DNA of 32,613 bases from Bacteroidota bacterium. Its GTDB lineage: Bacteria > Bacteroidota > Bacteroidia > Cytophagales > Thermoflexibacteraceae. The position numbers and the translations under genes are program-made. Shown here piece after piece: positions 1 through 8,137 of this stretch (position 1 is its first letter; each line of letters starts with the position of its first letter). The stretch is from positions 1-32,613 of the forward strand of contig RDXG01000218.1 of the NCBI GenBank assembly GCA_004292785.1. Reading direction: 5' to 3'. The notes under the pieces are model-generated. The model searched no databases. It worked only from the letters and a program-made list of their open reading frames with translations, and was not told the DNA's origin.

Positions 1-1200
1 AATTTTTAGCGGTTCTTTCGAATACAATACACACAAAAAATCCGTACCTTTTCGGTTGTCCATTTTGATAAAATGATCTTCGCTAGGAATCGCAACATTA
101 TTTTGTTTGAAAGTCAAAGCCGCACTTACGCCTTTTTTGTGTGGGAAAATTTGATAACTTTTGTTGCTCAAATCAGAGCCAAAAGCATAAACAAAAGCAG
201 GTTCGTTGTTCGAAATCAAAAGCCTAAATTTTGTACCCGATTCATAGCCTGAAACCGTTTTGTAAATGCCCGAATTTGCTTTTAAACTGCTTTTCATTGG
301 GTTTTCATCGGCTAATTGCAAACTTATTTTTCCTGAAAGATCGGGTTTTTGGGGTTTGGCTTTGGGCATGGCAATCATTTCGAAACCATATTTGACATAT
401 TTAAAAAAATCGGCATATTTTACCCAAATAAAGCCTCTATTTCCCCAATTACTGCCCCAACTATTCATAATTTCAAACGCCCCGCCAAAACGATTGTCGT
501 CATAACCAATCACGCACATCGCATGACCACCGTAGCTTAACAAAGGCTGTTCATAGGGTTGCCAAACGTCTTTTGGCGAATTAAATGAGGGCGGAACAAC
601 CATTGCAATCAAAACAGGTTTGCCTTCGGAAAGTGCTTTTTTGCTTGCCTGAATTTTGCTATCTTGGCTATCACTTACATCAAAAATTCTTGCAAAATCT
701 TTGATTTTACTTTTTTTAGCTTTTTCAAACACATTTTGCGGAATATTTGTCGGGCAATCGACCTGAAAATCGGATAGTTTTGGCGTTCCATAATCGATCA
801 TAGTTTGCAAAGCTACATCGATATATGCCCCTTGTGAACAGTCATGGTCGTCATCACTTTTTGCCAATCTGTACACAAAATTAGGCGAAAATGCAATTTG
901 CGTGATCGCATTTGGGTCTAGCATTTCGTTGTTTTTTGCCTCAACAATCGTTCGGGCGGCGTAGGCAGTCGACCAACCTGTGCAAGTTCCATATTGCCCT
1001 TGATTAGACGGAATCGGGCAATATTTTTTTAAAGAAGCCGATTTTGGCAAATTTTGATAATCGCCACGCATCAGCATTGCCTTAATTGGCGTTTCTTGAT
1101 AGCGATCATCATCAAAAAGCAAACCTCTGCCGTATTCGTTTTGCGAAAAACACAAATTTGCAAAACCAACGAAAAGAACACATAAAAAATATTTTTTCAT
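1..1200 (-). CDS. Secreted C1-family (papain-like) cysteine peptidase with DUF4384-like C-terminal region; 3' end lies off the left edge
   Basis: Own translation of the minus strand from ATG at 1198-1200: MKKYFLCVLFVGFANLCFSQ (signal peptide), NQGQYGTCTGWSTAYAART (catalytic Cys region), GGHAMCVIGYDD (His), IMNSWGSNWGNRGFIWVKY (Asn), then a tail FRLLISNNEPAFVYAFGSD...FPHKKG...VLYSKEPL resembling DUF4384. 400 codons without a stop to base 1; absent from the ORF track because it is open at the edge. Confidence 0.88.
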   Translation of the reverse strand, partial: MKKYFLCVLFVGFANLCFSQNEYGRGLLFDDDRYQETPIKAMLMRGDYQNLPKSASLKKYCPIPSNQGQYGTCTGWSTAYAARTIVEAKNNEMLDPNAITQIAFSPNFVYRLAKSDDDHDCSQGAYIDVALQTMIDYGTPKLSDFQVDCPTNIPQNVFEKAKKSKIKDFARIFDVSDSQDSKIQASKKALSEGKPVLIAMVVPPSFNSPKDVWQPYEQPLLSYGGHAMCVIGYDDNRFGGAFEIMNSWGSNWGNRGFIWVKYADFFKYVKYGFEMIAMPKAKPQKPDLSGKISLQLADENPMKSSLKANSGIYKTVSGYESGTKFRLLISNNEPAFVYAFGSDLSNKSYQIFPHKKGVSAALTFKQNNVAIPSEDHFIKMDNRKGTDFLCVLYSKEPLKI

Positions 1201-1330
1201 AATTTTTTTCGAAATATAGTTTTTTAACGAATTTTTTTGATGATTATGTGCAATTTTTTTATTTCTTTGTAGAAAAATTGCCAAAATTTTCAATTTTTTG
1301 AAAAAATTATTATAAAAAATCATTATTTCA

Positions 1331-2668
1331 ATGACCACAATCTTAATCAAAAACGCACAAGTAATCAATGAATGGCAGATTTTTGAAGCCGACATTTTGA
1401 TTAAAAATGGCTTTATTCATAAAATAGCCAAAGATATTCAGGATATTACCGACCATAAAATTGATGCCACAGGCAAATATGTAATGGCGGGAATCATTGA
1501 CGATCAAGTACATTTCAGAGAGCCAGGTCTTACCCACAAAGGAACTATTCGCACAGAGGCGCGCGCCGCAGTTGCAGGCGGAACAACGACCTTTATGGAA
1601 ATGCCAAATACCGTTCCTAATGCCTTGAATCAGAGTTTGTTAGCCCAAAAATATCAAATTGGAGCAGAAACTTCTTTAGCAAATTATTCCTTTTTTATGG
1701 GTGCTTCCAACGACAATTTGGAAGAAGTTTTGAAAACAGATGCCCGAAATGTTTGCGGAATCAAAATTTTTATGGGGTCTTCGACAGGGAATATGTTGGT
1801 TGATGATCCAAATGCTTTGGAAAAAATATTTTCGCAAAGTCCTATGCTCATTGCCACGCATTGCGAAGATGAGCAAACAGTCAAAAATAATTTAGAAATT
1901 TTCAAACAACAGCATGGCGCAAATCCTTCGAGTGCCATTCACCCTGAAATTAGAGATGTTCAGGCTTGCCTAAAATCTTCTGGTTTTGCTATGGAATTGG
2001 CAAAAAAACACAACACAAGACTCCATATTTTACATATTTCTACCGCAGAAGAAGCGTTTTTGTTCGATAATTTGACTCCTTTGCACGAAAAAAGAATCAC
2101 GTCAGAAGTTTGTGTCCATCATTTGCATTTTGATAAATCCGATTATGAACTTTTGGGAACGCAAATCAAATGTAATCCTGCAATCAAAGAATCGCGGCAT
2201 AAAGAAGCCCTTTTGAGAGCTTTATTGGCAGATCATTTGGACATCATCGCCACCGATCACGCCCCGCATACTTGGGAAGAAAAACAACAAAATTATTGGA
2301 ATGCGCCCTCTGGAGTGCCTTTGGTGCAACATTCTTTGAATTTGATGCTCGAATTTTATCATCAAGACAAAATTTCTTTAGAAAAAATTGTCGAAAAAAT
2401 GTGTCATGCGCCCGCCACTTGTTTCCAAATTGAAAAAAGAGGATTTATTAGGGAAGGTTATCATGCAGATTTGGTAATTTTTAGCCTAGATCGGCACACA
2501 AAAGTTAGCAAAGAAAATCTTGAATATCATTGTGCTTGGTCGCCTTTTGAAAATAAAACGTTCAAATCGGCAGTTACGCAAACCATTGTTTCTGGTCATT
2601 TGGCGTATTCAGAAGGCAAATTTGATGAACGAAAAATGGGCAAAAGATTGTTTTTTGAAAGAAATTAG
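1331..2668 (+). CDS. pyrC: Dihydroorotase
   Basis: 445 aa; DDQVHFREPGLTHKGTIRTEARAAVAGGTTTFMEMPNT, CGIKIFMGSSTGNM and ATDHAPHTWEEK are dihydroorotase/amidohydrolase motifs. Confidence 0.92.
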   Translation: MTTILIKNAQVINEWQIFEADILIKNGFIHKIAKDIQDITDHKIDATGKYVMAGIIDDQVHFREPGLTHKGTIRTEARAAVAGGTTTFMEMPNTVPNALNQSLLAQKYQIGAETSLANYSFFMGASNDNLEEVLKTDARNVCGIKIFMGSSTGNMLVDDPNALEKIFSQSPMLIATHCEDEQTVKNNLEIFKQQHGANPSSAIHPEIRDVQACLKSSGFAMELAKKHNTRLHILHISTAEEAFLFDNLTPLHEKRITSEVCVHHLHFDKSDYELLGTQIKCNPAIKESRHKEALLRALLADHLDIIATDHAPHTWEEKQQNYWNAPSGVPLVQHSLNLMLEFYHQDKISLEKIVEKMCHAPATCFQIEKRGFIREGYHADLVIFSLDRHTKVSKENLEYHCAWSPFENKTFKSAVTQTIVSGHLAYSEGKFDERKMGKRLFFERN

Positions 2669-2682
2669 TCTGAAAACTTAAC

Positions 2683-2715
2683 AACCTTTATAAAGGCTTT
2701 AAGCCTTGTAAAGGT
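2683..2715. terminator. Hairpin between convergent genes (candidate bidirectional terminator)
   Basis: aacctttataaaggc-tttaa-gccttgtaaaggtt imperfect inverted repeat, 15 nt after the pyrC stop and 16 nt from the exonuclease stop. Confidence 0.6.
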
Positions 2716-2730
2716 TTGTTTATTAACATT

Positions 2731-3420
2731 CTATTCCAACAATTCCGTCACCATTTGCACGCCTTTTTTTTCTGCGATACCCAACATTTTCACAAAAAGC
2801 AAAGCCGTCGCCAAAGAATCACCGCTGGCGGTATGTCTTTTGGGAATCAAAATTTCGTATTTTTCGCATAATTTATCTAAGGAATAATTATTTTGCAACA
2901 CAAAATTATTTCCTTGCCACATATTTATTTTTTTCGCCAAAAAAACAGTATCTATGTGTTGATTCAATAAAGCAATTTCCCAATGTTTTTTTAAGGCATA
3001 ATTGAGCATGGAAATATCAAAAGAAGCGTGTTGAGCCACCAAAACAGCGTTTTTAATAAACTTTAAAAAATCAATAATAGCCTGTGGCTCTGTGTTTCCT
3101 TTCAACAAATCAGAAACAAAAAGTTCGTGAACACAAATGGATTCTGTTGTTCCTGAACTGTTTTGGTTGATCAGCGTTTCGAAAGAGTCAGCCAAAAAAA
3201 CATCAAAATTTTGCACAGAAATTCCACTTATCGCAATAATTTGATCTTTTTGACTATCCAAACCTGTAGTTTCTGTGTCAAAAACAACAAATCGAGTTTC
3301 AGATATTTTTTGCTTGTCATCAAACTTTTGGTTTGCCAACAAATATTCATTAATTTCAGGCAAAAAATGTTTTTTTTGGGCAAGTAACATCAATTTTCGT
3401 TTTTGAAAATAGTTTATCAT
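2731..3420 (-). CDS. DnaQ-like (DEDDh) 3'-5' exonuclease
   Basis: 229 aa with Exo I motif FVVFDTETTGLD, Exo II-like AQHASFDISMLNYAL and Exo III-like HTASGDSLATALLF. Confidence 0.85.
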   Translation of the reverse strand: MINYFQKRKLMLLAQKKHFLPEINEYLLANQKFDDKQKISETRFVVFDTETTGLDSQKDQIIAISGISVQNFDVFLADSFETLINQNSSGTTESICVHELFVSDLLKGNTEPQAIIDFLKFIKNAVLVAQHASFDISMLNYALKKHWEIALLNQHIDTVFLAKKINMWQGNNFVLQNNYSLDKLCEKYEILIPKRHTASGDSLATALLFVKMLGIAEKKGVQMVTELLE

Positions 3421-3468
3421 CTAGTCAAAATTTTTACGAATTATTTTTAGTAAAATTTGTTTTGTTTG

Positions 3469-3476
3469 CAAATATA
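3469..3476 (-). promoter_or_regulatory. Candidate Bacteroidota -7 box (TATATTTG)
   Basis: Minus strand reads TATATTTG, matching TAnnTTTG, ~49 nt upstream of the exonuclease start; no clear -33 TTTG at normal spacing. Confidence 0.35.
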
Positions 3477-3576
3477 CAAAAAATGCAAGTTTTGTTAGGT
3501 ATTTTCGTAAATATTATAAAAATCATTCAAAAGTTTTATCTTATAGGACTTACGCAAATCTTAAATTTTGAAGCCT

Positions 3577-3637
3577 GTACCGCAAACATTCCTGTTTGCG
3601 ATTAAGCTATAACCGCAAACAGGAATGTTTGCGATAC
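3577..3637. repeat. REPIN-like inverted pair of small hairpins
   Basis: CGCAAACA-TTCC-TGTTTGCG (3581-3600) and CGCAAACA-GGAA-TGTTTGCG (3614-3633): each is a perfect 8-bp stem with a 4-nt loop and they are exact reverse complements. Including flanks, 27 nt match in inverted orientation with 2 mismatches. Confidence 0.8.
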
Positions 3638-3658
3638 ATTTTCAATCAATTTTTTTTT

Positions 3659-6600
3659 ATGATTTTCAGATTTCTTTTATTTTTTTTGTTTTTTTCGAAT
3701 CAAATTTTTGCGCAAATTTCGCTTGAAGAAAAAGCAATTTTGATCAAATTTTATAACCAAACCAATGGCGGAAATTGGAAAAAAAGTTGGGATTTGAACG
3801 CATCACCACTTTCTTGGGAAGGCGTAAAAATTGATACCATCAACAAAAAAGTCATGGCTTTGGAATTGCCAAACAACAATTTGAACGGAATTTTGCCCGC
3901 AGAATTGTTGAATTTGTCTGCGCTAAAAACTTTAAATTTGTCGGGAAATAATATTTTTGGCAACATTTCAAATGCTTTTGCGCCCAATTTGGAAGTTTTG
4001 GATTTGTCAAACAATCAATTTTCTAGCTTGCCGACTTTTATTTCTTTGCCCCAAGCCATTCGAATTTCTTTGGCAAACAATCAGTTTTCGGGGCAAATTC
4101 CTTCGGTTTGGAACTCGCCTTTTTTGCTCGATTTAAGCCTTGCCAATAATCGTTTTTCTGGTGATCTTCCTTCGGTTTTGTTGAGTTTTCCACGTTTGCA
4201 AAGTCTGAATTTGGCTAACAATCAGTTTACAGGAACTATCGAAATTTTGTATAATTTGACTAATTTATTGGTTTTACAAGTCCAAAATAATCAATTTTTT
4301 AGCCAACTCAAAAGCGGGATTTCTAATTGGCAAAATTTGCGAATTTTGAATTTGTCGCACAACCTTTTTTTTGATTTTTTGCCCATAGAAATTGGCAGTT
4401 TTCCGTTTTTGCAGGAGCTAGATTTGTCTTATAACAAATTTATTTTTATTCTTCCCAACGAAATGTCTCAACTTTCGAGCTTGCAAAAACTAGATTTAAG
4501 CCATAATTTTTTTGAGGGCCCCTTCCGCGCAAGTCTGGCAACTTTAAGCAATTTGTCTTACATCAATCTTTCTTTTAACAAATTCAATAGCGAAATTCCT
4601 TCTTTGGCTTCTTTGGGCAAATTGTCTTATTTTAACATTTCTAATAATCTTTTTTTTGGTTCTTTTGGCAGCAGTTTTGGGGTTTTACAAAATTTGACTT
4701 ATTTTGATGCAAGTTCAAATCAATTTTCTTCTAATATTTCATCTGAAATTGGCGCGCTCAAAAATTTAGTTTATTTGAATTTGTCAAATAACGATTTTCG
4801 AGGAATTATTCCAAAAGAGATCGGGAATTTGAGTTTTTTGCAAGAATTACATCTAGAAAACAATGCTTTTCAAGGAGATTTACCCGAAAACATGGCAAAT
4901 TTGACCGCTTTAAAAAATTTGTTTTTGCAAAATAATCGTTTTTCTGGTTTGCCAAATTTGTCAAAATTGCGTTTGAATGTGCTTAAAACCGAAAAAAATG
5001 CTCTTACTTTCGAAGATTTAGAACCAAATTATAATATTGCCACACAATTTTCTTATGTTCCCCAAGATTCTCTAAAAATTATTTCTGTTTGCCGTTTGAA
5101 TTTGAATACAGGAGGTACAAAAAACCGCTATCAATGGTTTAAAGATAATATTTTGTTGCCAAATTCGAACCAAAATTTTTGGAATGTAACCGAAAAAGGA
5201 AATTATAAGGCTGTGGTTACAAACCCATTTTTGCCTGATTTGACTTTGATTAGCCCAATTATTTTTCAGGAAGAAGTTCAGCCTGTGTTTTCTTTGGGGG
5301 CAGACCAAACTTTTGATTGTGGCAAATTTTCGTATAAAATTGATGCGGGAAATGTGGGCGATAAATATTTTTGGTCGACAGGCGACAGCACCCAATCGAT
5401 CACGGTTTCGGCAGGAGGAAGGTATATTTTGACCGTAAAAAAAGGCATTTGTTTAATTTCTGATACGATCAACATTATTTATCGAGGCATTTCGGACAAC
5501 ATTATTTCTGGTACGCAAACCGTTTGCAGTGGTGGAAATGTGCAAAATTTGACAGGCAAATTATCGGTGAGCAACCTGATTCCTACTTTTGTTTGGCAGG
5601 CTTCGAATGACCAAAAAAATTGGATTTCGGTGAGCAATCAAGAAAATTTAACGCCTACAAATGTCGGACAAATTACGTATTACCGCAGAATTGTGAACAA
5701 TCAGGTTTGCAAATCGGACACAAGCAATATTTTAACAGTTAAAATTTCGAACATTCAGACGCAAATTCAAAAAAATGATGTTTCGTGTTTTGGAAAAAAA
5801 GATGGCGAAATTGCATTGATTCCCGCAGGTGGCGTTCCGCCTTACCAAATTCGCTGGGAAAGAAATTTTGTAGGAAACGAAGTCAAAAACCTCGATTCTG
5901 GGCTTTATAAAGTGCAAATTACGGATCAAATTGCTTGTGTGCAAAACCTACAAATTAGGATTTCAGAACCGCCTTTGCTCATGATGTCCGCCACCGTAAA
6001 ACAAGCCTCTTGCAGTGATATTTCTGATGGCGGAGCAATTCAGACCAAAGTTTTGGGCGGAACGCCACCTTATACTTATTTTTGGAATAATGGTGCAAAA
6101 ACGCCAAATCTGGACAATATTCCTGCTCAAAATACGCCTTACGTTTTGATTATTCGAGATGCAAACCGTTGCGAAATTCAATATAGCAGCAAAATAGATC
6201 GTTCTAGAACCGAAAATACATTTTTCAGATACGAATATGACAATTATTGTGCGTCTGAAAATCCGCCAAAACCGCAAATTTTAGGCGTAAAAAATGGCGT
6301 TTTTTCTGCGAGTCCTGAAGGTTTGCAAATCAACTCTCAAACAGGAGAAATTGACATAAATAAAAGTCAAAAAGGCAATTATTTGGTAGAATATAGGGTA
6401 AATTCTTGTTCTTTTTCCGTTTTTTATATGAATATTAACGGTTCTTGTGCAGAAAATTTGCCAAATACCATCACGCCAAACAACGACAATGTAAACGATA
6501 CTTGGCAGGCAGATTTGCTGACTCGCTATGCGAATGCAAATGTTAAAATTTTTAATGTTTGGGGGCAACTTATTTTTGAGTCGCAGGGCTACACAAAGGC

Positions 6601-6712
6601 TTGGAATGCTACTTTTCAGGATCAAGAATTGCCGATGGGAACGTATTATTATTTGATTGATTTGAAAAACGGTAGTGCAGCATTTTCGGGTTTTATTTCA
6701 ATAATAAGGTAG
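3659..6712 (+). CDS. Secreted leucine-rich repeat protein with Ig-like region, SprB repeats and gliding-motility-associated (T9SS type B-like) C-terminal domain
   Basis: Start at ATG 3659 gives signal peptide MIFRFLLFFLFFSNQIFAQ. Many LRRs of plant-like form (LxxLxLSxNxFxGxIPxxIGxL). SprB-like repeats QKNDVSCFGKKDGEIALIPAGGVPPYQIRW and VKQASCSDISDGGAIQTKVLGGTPPYTYFW. C-terminus NTITPNNDNVNDTWQ...VKIFNVWGQLIFES...LPMGTYYYLIDL. The ORF-track start (TTG, 3596) lies in a repeat. Confidence 0.88.
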   Translation: MIFRFLLFFLFFSNQIFAQISLEEKAILIKFYNQTNGGNWKKSWDLNASPLSWEGVKIDTINKKVMALELPNNNLNGILPAELLNLSALKTLNLSGNNIFGNISNAFAPNLEVLDLSNNQFSSLPTFISLPQAIRISLANNQFSGQIPSVWNSPFLLDLSLANNRFSGDLPSVLLSFPRLQSLNLANNQFTGTIEILYNLTNLLVLQVQNNQFFSQLKSGISNWQNLRILNLSHNLFFDFLPIEIGSFPFLQELDLSYNKFIFILPNEMSQLSSLQKLDLSHNFFEGPFRASLATLSNLSYINLSFNKFNSEIPSLASLGKLSYFNISNNLFFGSFGSSFGVLQNLTYFDASSNQFSSNISSEIGALKNLVYLNLSNNDFRGIIPKEIGNLSFLQELHLENNAFQGDLPENMANLTALKNLFLQNNRFSGLPNLSKLRLNVLKTEKNALTFEDLEPNYNIATQFSYVPQDSLKIISVCRLNLNTGGTKNRYQWFKDNILLPNSNQNFWNVTEKGNYKAVVTNPFLPDLTLISPIIFQEEVQPVFSLGADQTFDCGKFSYKIDAGNVGDKYFWSTGDSTQSITVSAGGRYILTVKKGICLISDTINIIYRGISDNIISGTQTVCSGGNVQNLTGKLSVSNLIPTFVWQASNDQKNWISVSNQENLTPTNVGQITYYRRIVNNQVCKSDTSNILTVKISNIQTQIQKNDVSCFGKKDGEIALIPAGGVPPYQIRWERNFVGNEVKNLDSGLYKVQITDQIACVQNLQIRISEPPLLMMSATVKQASCSDISDGGAIQTKVLGGTPPYTYFWNNGAKTPNLDNIPAQNTPYVLIIRDANRCEIQYSSKIDRSRTENTFFRYEYDNYCASENPPKPQILGVKNGVFSASPEGLQINSQTGEIDINKSQKGNYLVEYRVNSCSFSVFYMNINGSCAENLPNTITPNNDNVNDTWQADLLTRYANANVKIFNVWGQLIFESQGYTKAWNATFQDQELPMGTYYYLIDLKNGSAAFSGFISIIR

Positions 6713-6763
6713 AAAATTTGAGTAAATTTATCTAAAATTAGTTTGTCATAAAACTATAAATCT

Positions 6764-7399
6764 TTAGAATTTTACATTTTTATAAATCTTATTCACAGCC
6801 AAAACCAGCGGAATGCCTGCAAAAGCAATTTGATCGTTAATATTTGTATAAATTTCTGTCTGCCAACCAGATTCTGTTCTAAAATGGTGTTCAATATTTA
6901 AAACATATTGATCGATCATTAGATAATCTTTCAAAGATTCGCAGGACAAATATGCCTCTTTTTTGATGGTTCGATCTTTTTGTTGCGTTCCTTTTGATAA
7001 AATTTCGATGGCAATAAGTGGGTTGTGTAGTTGTTCATTAATAATAATTTTCGTAGCCGATTCTACCACAGTTACGTCAGGCAAAAGATAGGTGCGAATT
7101 TTGTCTAAAACTACTTGCATTCCCGAATCAAAAACTTCGTAATTTTCATTTTCTTCGGCAAAATTTGCCAAATGCCTAATTGTTTGCACAGAAATAGTCG
7201 AATGTTTGCTTGTACTGCCTGCCATATTGTTTGTGTTAAAAAAATTAATTAAAAAATCGACATCCAAATTCCAAATCGGATCAGAACCTTGTCGGGGAAT
7301 GACTAAGCCATCATAAAATTCCAAATAAATTCTATCGTCTTCATTGATTTCTTCCAATTTTGCGTTGGCAGTTTGATATTCTTCTAGCGTAAATTTCAT
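6764..7399 (-). CDS. Uma2 family endonuclease (DUF820, PD-(D/E)XK fold)
   Basis: 211 aa; LLPDVTVV...NPLIAIEILSKGTQQKDRTIKKEAYLSCESLKDYLMIDQ is the typical Uma2 core (PD ... E ... DR..K..Y). Confidence 0.82.
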   Translation of the reverse strand: MKFTLEEYQTANAKLEEINEDDRIYLEFYDGLVIPRQGSDPIWNLDVDFLINFFNTNNMAGSTSKHSTISVQTIRHLANFAEENENYEVFDSGMQVVLDKIRTYLLPDVTVVESATKIIINEQLHNPLIAIEILSKGTQQKDRTIKKEAYLSCESLKDYLMIDQYVLNIEHHFRTESGWQTEIYTNINDQIAFAGIPLVLAVNKIYKNVKF

Positions 7400-7408
7400 A
7401 TTTTTTCT

Positions 7409-8025
7409 TTAAAATTTTACATTTTTATAAATCTTATTCGCAGCCAAAACTAGCGGGATTCCTGCAAAAGCAATTTGATCGTTTATATCTGTATAAATTT
7501 CTGTCTGCCAACCAGATTCTGTTCTAAAATGGTGTTCGATATGTAAAGAATATTGATCGATCATCACATAATCTTTCAAAGATTCGCAGGACAAATATGC
7601 CTCTTTTTTGATGGTTCGATCCTTAGTTTGCGTTCCTTTTGATAAAATTTCGATGGCAACCAAAGGGTTATGTAATTGTTCATTGATAACGATTTTTGTA
7701 GCCGATTCTACCACCGTTACATCAGGCATGACGTAGGTACGAATTTTGTCTAAAACTACTTCTAAAGAACAATCTAAAACTTCATAATTTTCGTTTTCGT
7801 CTGTAAAGCTACGAAAAAGATGAATCATTTGTGAAGAAAGAGATGCGTGTTTGTAAGTTGCCATCGGTTCTGTATTTGAGTTAAATAAATTGATTAAAAA
7901 ATGCACATCTAAATTCCAAACAGGTTCAGAACTGAATCATAATATTCTAACAAAACTTTATCATCTTCATTGACTTCTTCCAATTTTGCGTTGGCGGTTT
8001 GATATTCTTCTAGCGTAAATTTCAT
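7409..8025 (-). pseudogene. Tandem duplicate of the Uma2 family gene, frameshifted near its N-terminus
   Basis: From ATG 8023-8025: MKFTLEEYQTANAKLEEVNEDDKVLLEYYDSVLNLFGI then TAG at 7909-7911. The intact-frame remainder is ORF 7409-7906 (GTG at its start). Relative to the neighbour, 23 nt (ggcttagtcattccccgacaagg) are replaced by 4 nt (tcag), net -19. Confidence 0.82.
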
Positions 8026-8039
8026 AAGCTATTTTTTTA

Positions 8040-8047
8040 CAAAGATA
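8040..8047 (-). promoter_or_regulatory. Candidate Bacteroidota -7 box (TATCTTTG)
   Basis: Minus strand TATCTTTG matches TAnnTTTG, 14 nt upstream of the ATG of the Uma2 pseudogene/operon; -33 element not evident. Confidence 0.35.
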
Positions 8048-8085
8048 AAATAATTTTAAAAAAATTTAAAGTGTTTTTCAATTTT

Positions 8086-8136
8086 TTTAATCTTAACTTT
8101 TATAAGGCTTGAAGCCTTATAAAAGTTAAGATTAAA
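8086..8136. terminator. 51-nt perfect palindrome (25-bp arms, 1-nt centre) directly after the murE stop
   Basis: tttaatcttaacttttataaggctt-g-aagccttataaaagttaagattaaa; murE stop at 8138-8140. Confidence 0.65.
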
Positions 8137-8137
8137 T

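Noticed and set aside
5072-6625. Minus-strand ORFs antisense to the LRR/SprB gene (e.g. 5072-5395, 6281-6625)
   Set aside because: Low-complexity translations without motifs, opposite a well-supported secreted protein.
8086-8136. Long palindrome considered as a transposon end or replication origin feature
   Set aside because: No second end, no transposase, no target-site duplication visible; position right after the murE stop fits a terminator or dispersed palindrome better.
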